Part shown: positions 31,201 through 35,291 of the stretch, piece by piece
Layout: each line of letters begins with the position of its first letter
Position numbering within the stretch: position 1 is the stretch's first letter
Origin: Oegoconia quadripuncta
Taxonomy: Eukaryota > Arthropoda > Insecta > Lepidoptera > Autostichidae
Direction of reading: 5' to 3'
DNA: 64,000 bases
Assembly (NCBI GenBank): GCA_949316235.1
Contig: OX438744.1
Span: forward strand, 28,158,278-28,222,277
The notes under the pieces: model-generated
Databases searched by the model: none
What the model was told of the DNA's origin: nothing
What the model saw: only the letters and a program-made list of their open reading frames with translations
Made by a program: the position numbers and the translations under genes

Positions 31201-33613
31201 TGTACAAGTTGGGTCCGGTAAGGTCAGAAGCTAATATCACAAAATATATGCGGTGTCGGGCTAACGACGCCATATTGATAAGGTTTTGGAATATCATTAT
31301 CATTTCATTTCAATTTAGGCCATGAAAAAGACGGATGAAAGAAAATTGCATGCAGCAGAGATGAGATTGATGAGATGGATGATTGGAGTGATGAGGATGG
31401 ATAAAATAAGGAATTAGTATATAAGAGGGAATTTTAGGCCCGTATTAATAAACCATTCTCAAGATTGAGAGGAGTATTGTGATCGGTCTCAAGTAAACGT
31501 GTTGATTAATAAACCTAACTTGAGACCTGAAAAGCATGTGCATACTCAAGCAGTACTCACTTGAGAGATGCGCGTATTAATAAACGAAACTCAAGACTGT
31601 CATTCATTCGCCGCTGAGGCGAATACTTGAGAAGTGATGTCAGTTAAGTAAACCTCAAGATTGGTTTATAAATAGCGTCAACTGCTTAAGACGCATCTCG
31701 GGTGATACAGCCTCAAGACTTGTATTGAGATTGGTTTATTAATACGGGCCTAAGTGTGGCACATGTGGCAGGAATGTTGAAAAGTATTGTTTGGCTGGGT
31801 ATGGACATGTTATGAGGAGGGCTGAAACGCATGTTACTAAGAGAGTGGTGAATATGGATGTCGATGGTTGGAAAGGAAAAGGAAGACAATGGAAAAAATT
31901 AATGGATTGTGTGTGGGGTGATGTGAACGAAAAGGGCGTGAATGATGAGGTAACGGCTGATTGAGGAGATTGGAAGAATAGACGTACTGCACCGAAGTTT
32001 GTACTAGGGCAAAAAGATGATGAAATGATGCATAGAATATAGACTTTGTAGTATTTTATTTTTTATGTACAACGGGTTGATACTTGACCTCAATCACACC
32101 TGATGTTAAGTGAAGATGAGGTCGAAGATGGAAGCGTACTGACCCGGAAACCCCAATACATTTGGAGGACTGGCTATCTTATCTCTGACAACCGGAACAC
32201 AACAATGCTATTAACATTGCTGTTTGGCGGCAGATTTAGATAAGATGGTGGTAGCTAGCCAGGTGGACATTTAAAATGCCCTACCACCAACCAAACCGAG
32301 TACTTAAACATGTACCTGGGGATCGAACCCGCGACCTCCGAATCGTAAACCCAATGTTGTTTACATTGAGCCACGGAGGCGGTTAAATGATATTGATAAC
32401 CTTGCCTTATATCGGTGTTTAACCGTAGCGTAATGGTTTACTGCAACATAAACGCATATCGCTTAGTCAGCGCCGATTCCAATATTATATAGGGTCTAAC
32501 AAAATTAACCGACAAACTTTGGCAATTGCACGTACCATGACCATAAAATAATATATTCATTAAAAACACTAGCCCTAAAAATTTTGTTTCCGAGGAAAAA
32601 AATTAAATGTAAGTGCAAAGTGCAAATGAAAATACAAATTAACAGACTTAATTCATTTTGATTATACCTTATTTTATCAATGAGCAAAAACAGGCAACGT
32701 TCATATGGAAGACGCCAAAGGGGGTGGCGGGGCACAGGGCGCTACCAATCACAGCAAGTAATGTGGCTTTCGGCGTCTTCACAGATACCGCGGCACGTGT
32801 TTGTGTGTTGTGGCAAAGTACTTAGAGCGGTCCAACTCACAAACTTGACTTCTAAATTTTATTTTTTGAATAAAATCTGTTAACTTTAATGTAATATTTT
32901 TTATTTTTTTCGTAATAGGTACATCCTATACATACACTCTGCAACGTTAGTCGGGTTAATTTTGTTAGACCTTAATATAGGCTTGTTATTAATTAAAGGG
33001 CCTTGTTCGTGCAACATCACTATAGACAACTAGTCTTATTTACGGAACCTCCCCTTCCTCGACGTAACCACCATCTCCTGCCTGGAAGAATGCCAGTAAC
33101 TTACATAAGAAGAAAAAATTAAATCACTCAAGCAAGAAGATAATAAATTACAGAAGAATAAAGTTATAAAAAAGAAAATTATTCCAGATGGAAGACTACG
33201 GCAATTTAAATCTTCAGCCACCAGCCACAGGAACGAGTCGAGGACGAGGAAGAAAGCTGCAAAATCAGCGTTAGGGTTCCGCGCACGGACAAGCCGCGAA
33301 CAAGAGCGAAAACCATCATGGAGCGTTCCGGCTAAGCAGTAGGAGTCCGGTGTCCAAGGTTATCAATATACTACAATTTAAAGTCTCCAAGGTCCATGAG
33401 ATAAATACTGTATAACTTGGTCATATTCCATTGCTGTCTCTAAGTCCTGCTTACCTTATAGTTATTATTGTTATTACACGGCGGGCTCTGTTTCTTCTCT
33501 CTAGTGCCGTACAGTGCACACGCGGCGAAGGCCACCCCCACGCCCACCCCCAGAGCCACAGACGGCTGCACCCTCGCCGCCTGCTCCCGGATCTTCGACA
33601 ATATCGCCGGCAT
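13037..33613 (-). CDS. ABCD1-like: Peroxisomal ABC half-transporter, subfamily D (ABCD1/ABCD2-like), 14 coding exons, complete
   Basis: Coding exons, 5' to 3': 33613-33455, 30077-29949, 29545-29293, 27824-27593, 27034-26895, 25900-25728, 24519-24345, 24099-23993, 22287-22128, 18643-18490, 17286-17134, 15867-15643, 14675-14550, 13250-13037. Each internal boundary has AG/GT and the phases agree, giving 2,400 nt and 799 residues. Order: N-terminal hydrophobic segment (about 18-36), transmembrane domain with an EAA-like loop ([18 protein letters not shown]), then a nucleotide-binding domain with Walker [10 protein letters not shown] (553-561), Q-loop region FYIPQRPYMS, signature LSGGEKQR (670-677), Walker B YALLDE (690-695) and H-loop SITHRP (H724). 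Family knowledge: ABCD1/2 proteins dimerise in the peroxisomal membrane and import very-long-chain acyl-CoA. The start MPAIL resembles the human MPVL start. Human proteins are about 740-745 residues; the extra length is in the tail. Boundaries were set by eye, good to about 1-3 bases. Candidate minus-strand poly(A) signals are ATTAAA near 12738 and AATAAA near 12413. Confidence 0.95.
13060..13152 (-). repeat. 21-bp coding minisatellite in ABCD exon 14
   Basis: About four units of the type CGTGGTCGCAGTGGGAGTCT G on the plus strand, in frame, encoding the Thr/Gln/Pro heptads. Confidence 0.88.
13251..14549. other. ABCD intron 13
   Basis: Holds one monomer of the 100-bp repeat (about 13990-14071) found three times at 25975, and fragments that look like a reversed LINE tail near 13700. 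No coding block apart from the flanking exons. Confidence 0.6.
13990..14071 (+). repeat. Single unit of the 100-bp repeat
   Basis: GATGCTTCCGACCGATTTCA ... GCGCTCGAAGATGGCTA, matching units at 25975-26300. Confidence 0.75.
14550..14675 (-). CDS. ABCD1-like: ABCD exon 13 (residues 687-729), Walker B and H-loop
   Basis: It encodes [20 protein letters not shown] (Walker B plus D-loop) and [13 protein letters not shown] (H-loop). Acceptor CCCATAG, donor TGTG|GTAAGT; ends in phase 2. This small exon is visible only from family alignment. Confidence 0.94.
14676..15300. other. ABCD intron 12, distal part
   Basis: AT-rich; nothing recognised besides the diverged SINE that follows. Confidence 0.5.
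15306..15580 (+). mobile_element. SINE-1, old diverged copy
   Basis: Recognisable blocks GGAGGTCGCAGATTCGAT, GATAGCTAGTCCCCCAAAT and ACATCAGGTGCGGTTGGAG in SINE-1 order, with many substitutions; the head is incomplete. Confidence 0.75.
15643..15867 (-). CDS. ABCD1-like: ABCD exon 12 (residues 612-687), signature motif
   Basis: It encodes [16 protein letters not shown], an Ala/Arg/Gly-rich helical-region segment much richer in Ala than the human equivalent, and then [20 protein letters not shown] with the ABC signature. The exon is strikingly GC-rich, which creates long meaningless open frames on the other strand. It ends in phase 2. Confidence 0.95.
15925..16195 (+). pseudogene. Gypsy-type LTR retrotransposon RT remnant
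   Basis: In ABCD intron 11. One frame shows [16 protein letters not shown], then a stop, then [20 protein letters not shown] and, after a gap, VYIEDLLIP, in the order of the gypsy RT motifs (D-x-x-x-GFHQI, F-x-x-MPFG, Y-x-DD). The stop, the missing stretch and Glu for the first catalytic Asp show it is dead. No LTRs are seen nearby. Confidence 0.8.
16196..16890. other. ABCD intron 11, repeat-rich
   Basis: 16311-16400 shares blocks (CACTACAAATGGGT, AAACACTGATTTTCAGCT) with 30715-30790, so it is a dispersed repeat of unknown type. Confidence 0.5.
16892..16970. repeat. Intronic hairpin, about 26-bp arms
   Basis: TATGGAAGTCCAACAATTTT and its exact complement flank a loop of about 27 bases, inside ABCD intron 11. 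Confidence 0.8.
17134..17286 (-). CDS. ABCD1-like: ABCD exon 11 (residues 561-612), Q-loop and Cys/His insert
   Basis: It starts [20 protein letters not shown] and ends IMFYIPQR, both standard for the family. Between them, where human ABCD1 has only a short KPPPQ linker, lies about 20 extra residues with Cys583, Cys585, His587, Cys588, His599 and Cys600. The exon is GC-rich compared with its introns. It ends in phase 2. Confidence 0.94.
17369..17702 (+). mobile_element. SINE-1, full length, with target duplication
   Basis: In ABCD intron 10. GACTTTATTTAAC precedes the head and an almost identical AGACTTTATTTAACAC follows the tail. Confidence 0.88.
17703..18480. other. ABCD intron 10, remainder
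   Basis: AT-rich, nothing recognised. Confidence 0.5.
18490..18643 (-). CDS. ABCD1-like: ABCD exon 10 (residues 510-561), Walker A
   Basis: It encodes the start of the nucleotide-binding domain ([16 protein letters not shown]) and Walker A (GPNGCGKS, from residue 553); the next Ser codon is split across the 10/11 junction. The preceding 3.5-kb intron holds a complete mariner-type element in the opposite orientation. Confidence 0.96.
18873..20992 (+). mobile_element. Tc1/mariner-type transposon, complete copy 1 (2,120 bp)
   Basis: Bounded by TA on each side, starting CAGGGCGTCCC and ending GGGACGCCCTG. Terminal inverted repeats are about 268 bp (18873-19140 and 20725-20992) with very few mismatches. 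One intact transposase frame lies between them. It is inserted in the ABCD intron between exons 9 and 10, antisense to the gene, and inside a MITE-U copy (18797-21404). Confidence 0.95.
19585..20646 (+). CDS. Tc1/mariner-type transposase, DD40D by my count (353 aa)
   Basis: ATG at 19585. The N-terminal 120 residues should hold the helix-turn-helix DNA-binding domains (for example [18 protein letters not shown]). Catalytic acids: D156 in WTDESNF, D246 in [10 protein letters not shown]287 in [14 protein letters not shown]; 40 residues separate the last two, against 34 in classical mariner. Family action is cut-and-paste at TA sites. No stop or frameshift, so it may be active. It differs from copy 2 at residues 134 (Leu) and 264 (Ile). 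Confidence 0.95.
   Translation: MAYQVSFDLMEAYFLNDKDISRSLRWYGVKYPDRQIPSRKVLKRLVNNLKTLGRFDKRPREPQQENHTINDEELGILIYFSAFPKASVREGEHEIGVSKSKIHRVLKKHGFKSYVEGRLVQKLLPGDTERRKNLCLDIQARLLEDPNFLDNIIWTDESNFSNNGMYNRNNNRIWSKENPLRVTETNNQVRFSLNCWCGLLKNRVFLIHFYQGTLNTEKYLGILQILRDKIRNHSAAEQENLIFQQDGAPAHNSRRAADFLNECIPTWIGTNGPIRWPARSPDLTPLDFFFWGYVKDMLYKKRYENVGELQTELCHITSSVHHKMIRKSTGSGLIKRLAICVRQEGSHFEHLIN
21430..21845 (+). pseudogene. RTE-like LINE ORF2 C-terminus, degenerate
   Basis: Frames broken by several shifts show [15 protein letters not shown] and, later, [21 protein letters not shown] sequence, the order found near the end of RTE-type ORF2. It ends in GAGAGAGAGAG. Inside ABCD intron 9. The copy at 61965-62370 is related and reversed. 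Confidence 0.6.
22128..22287 (-). CDS. ABCD1-like: ABCD exon 9 (residues 457-510)
   Basis: It begins [20 protein letters not shown] (human EVTELAGYTARVHEMFQVF), then a variable linker that is shorter than in human ABCD1. The donor reads ATGG|GTAAGC; the exon ends in phase 1. Confidence 0.93.
22640..22800 (+). pseudogene. LINE ORF2 C-terminal fragment
   Basis: One frame reads [20 protein letters not shown] then [13 protein letters not shown] and [10 protein letters not shown] before TGA, resembling the closing block of LINE RT proteins. Inside ABCD intron 9's distal part. Confidence 0.45.
22801..23500. other. ABCD intron 8, part
   Basis: Contains short AT repeats of CTACGTAGTTATAGTTATA at about 23036-23090. 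Nothing else is recognised. Confidence 0.5.
23503..23832 (-). mobile_element. SINE-1, full length
   Basis: In ABCD intron 8; complete from T-rich tail to reversed head (GAGCCACGGAGG). Confidence 0.87.
23993..24099 (-). CDS. ABCD1-like: ABCD exon 8 (residues 421-456)
   Basis: It encodes [20 protein letters not shown] and IERLMSSYK, matching the human SERTEAFTIARNLL...ADAIERIMSSYK block at the end of the transmembrane domain. It is too short to stand out as an open frame. Acceptor CATAG and donor AAG|GTAAAC; ends in phase 0. Confidence 0.93.
24345..24519 (-). CDS. ABCD1-like: ABCD exon 7 (residues 363-421)
   Basis: It encodes [19 protein letters not shown] and the last membrane segment ([11 protein letters not shown]), closely matching the human [19 protein letters not shown] region. 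It ends in phase 1 at a GTAAGT donor. Confidence 0.96.
24612..24838 (+). mobile_element. SINE-2, full length
   Basis: In ABCD intron 6; head GACGACCTGTTTGGTGTAGT, tail GGATATTTATTTATTTA. Confidence 0.85.
24902..25043. mobile_element. MITE-Q copy 4
   Basis: In ABCD intron 6; both termini complete and the interior folds as in copy 1. Confidence 0.85.
25050..25300 (+). repeat. Helitron-like non-autonomous repeat
   Basis: Starts CTAATATTATAAATGCGAAA and ends GCGGGCGGAAAGCTAAT. Related copies at 53355, 55665 and 39700. The end of the 53355 copy (hairpin-like CCGCGGGCGG then CTAG) is what suggests a Helitron; the class is inference. Confidence 0.55.
25320..25726 (-). pseudogene. Jockey-like LINE RT, N-terminal part, broken
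   Basis: Immediately beside the donor of ABCD exon 6. Frames show [16 protein letters not shown], then after a shift [20 protein letters not shown] and [20 protein letters not shown], the region just before the RT domain in Jockey-type ORF2. Several shifts and stops; the rest of the element is gone. Confidence 0.75.
25728..25900 (-). CDS. ABCD1-like: ABCD exon 6 (residues 305-362), EAA-like motif
   Basis: A membrane segment ([16 protein letters not shown]), the conserved SPKFG and EEA blocks, then [20 protein letters not shown], the EAA-like loop that contacts the nucleotide-binding domain in this family. The acceptor reads CACTTTACAG and the donor CATAAG|GTATAT; the exon ends in phase 0. 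Confidence 0.96.
25975..26300 (+). repeat. 100-bp tandem repeat, three units
   Basis: Units start GATGCTTTCGACCGATTTCG at about 25988, 26091 and 26188 (spacing 103 and 97) and contain CTCCTAATGGCGCTAG. In ABCD intron 5. Confidence 0.9.
26333..26702. mobile_element. MITE-T, complete copy (370 bp)
   Basis: Ends GCCGGATGAGATTTATTACC and GGTAAAAATCTCATCCGGT, with inner inverted blocks (TAGGTAG/CTACCTA, GAAATAGAAG/CTTCTATTTC). Reference copy. In ABCD intron 5. Confidence 0.8.
26895..27034 (-). CDS. ABCD1-like: ABCD exon 5 (residues 258-305)
   Basis: It encodes [20 protein letters not shown] followed by [17 protein letters not shown], equivalent to the conserved LTED...SVAHLYSNLTKP block and the next membrane segment. 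The loop after it is shorter than in human ABCD1. It ends in phase 1. Confidence 0.95.
27593..27824 (-). CDS. ABCD1-like: ABCD exon 4 (residues 181-258)
   Basis: It encodes a membrane segment ([20 protein letters not shown]) and the following [18 protein letters not shown] and NQTYYKV blocks, all near-identical to the human family. The usual NPDQ at the exon 4/5 junction is NADH here. The donor reads ATAG|GTACGT; the exon ends in phase 2. Confidence 0.95.
27862..28268. repeat. Direct duplication of about 108 bp around a deleted SINE-1
   Basis: 27862-27970 and 28157-28268 are near-identical (TTTATGCCTTATGGAAAATT ... CTATAAACATTAAACC). Between them is a SINE-1 (27971-28139) lacking its central third. 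In ABCD intron 3. Confidence 0.88.
27971..28139 (-). mobile_element. SINE-1 with internal deletion
   Basis: Jumps from ATGCCCTATC straight to AATCCAATGTTGTTTACA; the B-box region is lost. Confidence 0.8.
28270..28648. other. ABCD intron 3, part
   Basis: Nothing recognised; short chance frames only. Confidence 0.5.
28652..28990 (+). mobile_element. SINE-1, full length
   Basis: In ABCD intron 3; head to A-rich tail complete. Confidence 0.87.
29293..29545 (-). CDS. ABCD1-like: ABCD exon 3 (residues 97-181)
   Basis: It holds the conserved start of the transmembrane domain: [17 protein letters not shown], then a membrane segment ending in [14 protein letters not shown], which matches the human SRTFLSVYVARLDG region. 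The acceptor reads TTTCTGTGCAG and the donor ATTG|GTAAGC; the exon ends in phase 1. Confidence 0.92.
29949..30077 (-). CDS. ABCD1-like: ABCD exon 2 (residues 54-96), cysteine knuckle
   Basis: 129 nt, phase 0 at both ends, so it could be skipped without a frameshift. It carries four cysteines at residues 73, 76, 81 and 84 ([12 protein letters not shown], a CxxC-x4-CxxC spacing). I know of no such motif here in human ABCD1/2. An alternative acceptor nine bases downstream (30068) would drop three residues. Confidence 0.8.
30195..31014. mobile_element. MITE-T copy, interrupted by SINE-1
   Basis: Ends ACCGGATGAGTTTTTTACTG and CGGTAAAAAACCCATTTCGT; larger than the 26333 copy because of a SINE-1 (30351-30567) and extra inner sequence. 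In ABCD intron 1. Confidence 0.7.
30351..30567 (-). mobile_element. SINE-1, head missing
   Basis: Stops at GCGGACATTTTAAAATG; lies inside MITE-T. Confidence 0.82.
31320..32030 (+). pseudogene. RTE-like LINE ORF2 C-terminus, interrupted by MITE-P
   Basis: Before the MITE (31320-31436): [20 protein letters not shown]; after it (31751-32030): [35 protein letters not shown] and DWKNRRTAP. This is the standard end of RTE-type ORF2. The MITE and several stops disable it. In ABCD intron 1. Confidence 0.8.
31437..31750. mobile_element. MITE-P, complete copy (314 bp)
   Basis: Inverted ends GGCCCGTATTAATAAACCA and TGGTTTATTAATACGGGCC; TAA follows the right end. Reference copy for MITE-P. Confidence 0.88.
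32056..32385 (-). mobile_element. SINE-1, full length
   Basis: In ABCD intron 1; reversed head GAGCCACGGAGGCGGTTAA at the right. Confidence 0.87.
32488..32974. mobile_element. MITE-U, complete uninterrupted copy
   Basis: Ends TAACAAAATTAACCGACAAA and GTCGGGTTAATTTTGTTAGA. In ABCD intron 1; reference for the split copy at 18797-21404. Confidence 0.85.
32975..33454. other. ABCD intron 1, proximal part
   Basis: No repeat boundary recognised. 33200-33310 is somewhat GC-rich without a coding signal. Confidence 0.5.
33455..33613 (-). CDS. ABCD1-like: ABCD exon 1 (residues 1-53)
   Basis: Start codon at 33613. It encodes [11 protein letters not shown], a Gly/Ala/Val-rich hydrophobic stretch (about residues 18-36) that could be a first membrane segment, then a short basic patch and an Asn run. 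The donor reads AAG|GTAAGC and the exon ends in phase 0. Just before the ATG the minus strand reads ACAGGTGAGCA, which resembles a splice donor, so an alternative 5' structure cannot be excluded. Confidence 0.85.
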
Positions 33614-33780
33614 TGCTCACCTGTCTCCACTATTCACATTAAGTACGTATGTACTTAATATTCAACTAACTTGACATGTCTCAAGTTGCGATGTGATTTG
33701 GCCGCTTGTCCATTTCTCTGCAACAAAGAGATGTAAGAGTTTAGTATAGTAATGTAAGATTTTGATACTAAAGTATGTAA
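33614..33780 (-). promoter_or_regulatory. Presumed ABCD 5' UTR / promoter-proximal region
   Basis: Only about 260 bp lie between the start codon and the DIRS right end, and about 90 of those are a LINE fragment. No TATA box or initiator is clear. Placement is by position alone; a distant non-coding first exon upstream of the DIRS element is possible. Confidence 0.3.
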
Positions 33781-33860
33781 ATATAGGTGAGATTGAGGAG
33801 ATGGATGATTGGAGTGATGAGGATGGATAAAATAAGGAATTAGTATGTAAGAGGGAGTTT
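33781..33860 (+). pseudogene. RTE-like LINE fragment, second copy
   Basis: GATGGATGATTGGAGTGATG ... GAATTAGTATGTAAGAGGGA is near-identical to 31367-31434; it then runs into MITE-P exactly as the first copy does. Confidence 0.8.
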
Positions 33861-33875
33861 AAGGCCCGTATTAAT

Positions 33876-34060
33876 ATTGGAGTTTTACCTACCATTAAAA
33901 CTCTTATTATGTTTCCAACGACGTCTGAAATCCATTATGAGAGATTACACCTTCCTTTCTACGTCAGTTCCGTCGATTTGCAGCCATTCGCGCCTCGTGT
34001 TTCCGCCAAAACATCTGTCAAACTCGATAGCCGCCACAAGACGCCATGTTGGTTAATATT
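33876..34060. repeat. DIRS right inverted terminal repeat
   Basis: Starts ATTGGAGTTTTACC. Bases from about 33918 to 34057 match, inverted, 38757 to about 38614 nearly base for base; the outer 42 bases are the right-end extension. Confidence 0.88.
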
Positions 34061-34108
34061 TTTCTTCATTATGAGACGAATAATAGATACGCCAGGTAGA
34101 GCTTATCT

Positions 34109-34206
34109 GGATTTCAGACGTCGTTGGAAACATAATAAGAGTTTTAATGGTAGGTAAAACTCCAATATTATGTGTTCCGTTACGACGTCTGAAATCCATT
34201 ATGAGA
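34109..34206. repeat. DIRS internal complementary region
   Basis: 34109-34165 is the reverse complement of the outer part of the right terminal repeat (33876-33932). 34166-34206 is the reverse complement of the outer part of the left terminal repeat (38771 downwards). The junction reads CTCCAAT/ATTATGTG. In the DIRS model this region templates circle formation. Confidence 0.88.
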
Positions 34207-34322
34207 CCTGTCTGTTATCACCTGGCGACTTGTGGCGCAATAATGTGACAAAGAAAAGTCAAGCAAATATCACACAATTATATTGAATTAATTACAAGTA
34301 TAGTTTACATAAAAGAAACAAG

Positions 34323-35291
34323 TTAATCAACTACTTCAAAAAATGAAGATAAGGATCGTGATTGACAATTACCATCATTTGAAGATTGAATTGACCTTTG
34401 ATAGAACTTAAGAAAAGTATTCTCATGTTGCCAATTAGCTCTAGACAAGATATCGTTGATAGGGTATTTCTCTAACCAGTTGAGAGATGAAACAGCTGAC
34501 CTTGTACTTCCGGGAGAAGCCGTAATGCCAGCTTCTTTCAAGGAGTTTCTTATCCAGCCGCCAATGAGCGTAGAGGAGGCGGGTTTGAGATCACCACGAC
34601 AAGAGATAAAAAGTTCGGTCAGTTGTTTCTCCTCTCGTCTATTTTTTGATAACAATAATAATTGACGTAACCAAAATACAACATCTATATTACGATTAGC
34701 ACCCGATAGCAGTTTCCAACTTGATTGTTGGTAATTGCTCTTATCGGTTTTTGATCCGAAAACAGGATGCAAAAGAATACACGTGTCGTTGTCTACTAAA
34801 TGTTCTGGATCACATCTAAGGAGAGTCAAATCATGGACTCTACGTCCTGAAGTCAAGAGCAAGAGCAATGCTGCTCGTTTTGATACGTCATACAAATTGT
34901 CCAATTTAGGTTGACAAGAATTTAAATACTCTATTAATAATCGAGCATCCCATATAGGTGCCTTTGCAGGTATAGGCTTAGCTAGAGAAATCGCTTTAAG
35001 AATATGTTTTACAATTGAATTCTGTGAAATCTTATCCTTACATCTAGGTTCACATACACTGGATATTACAGACTTATGAAGCAATATAGTTCTATATGCT
35101 AAACCTTCCTTTAAATGCAAAGAAGCTAAGTACTTTGCGACATTTATTGGAGATGGAGAAAACCTATTAATTCCCGATTGAGAACACCAGGTCAGCCATT
35201 TATTCCAAATAGGTACATAGGTATTCAAGGTTGACTTACGCCATGCTCCTTGCAGAAGGAGCATTTCTTCGTCCGTCCAGTCGTCTAACAT
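34323..35291 (-). CDS. DIRS tyrosine recombinase (322 aa)
   Basis: The start chosen is the ATG at 35291 (MLDDWTDEEMLLLQ), which overlaps the RT stop (ATGTTAG). Catalytic-type motifs: TSGRRVHDLTLLR (Arg about 150), GSTRSAVSS (Arg 264) and ENTFLKFYQR (Tyr 297). The His usually two to three residues before the second Arg is not obvious here (SPGSTR). In the family this enzyme integrates a circular cDNA without a cut-and-paste integrase. The same frame is open for another 1.85 kb upstream in antiphase to RT, but that part looks like a shadow. Confidence 0.9.
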   Translation of the reverse strand: MLDDWTDEEMLLLQGAWRKSTLNTYVPIWNKWLTWCSQSGINRFSPSPINVAKYLASLHLKEGLAYRTILLHKSVISSVCEPRCKDKISQNSIVKHILKAISLAKPIPAKAPIWDARLLIEYLNSCQPKLDNLYDVSKRAALLLLLTSGRRVHDLTLLRCDPEHLVDNDTCILLHPVFGSKTDKSNYQQSSWKLLSGANRNIDVVFWLRQLLLLSKNRREEKQLTELFISCRGDLKPASSTLIGGWIRNSLKEAGITASPGSTRSAVSSLNWLEKYPINDILSRANWQHENTFLKFYQRSIQSSNDGNCQSRSLSSFFEVVD

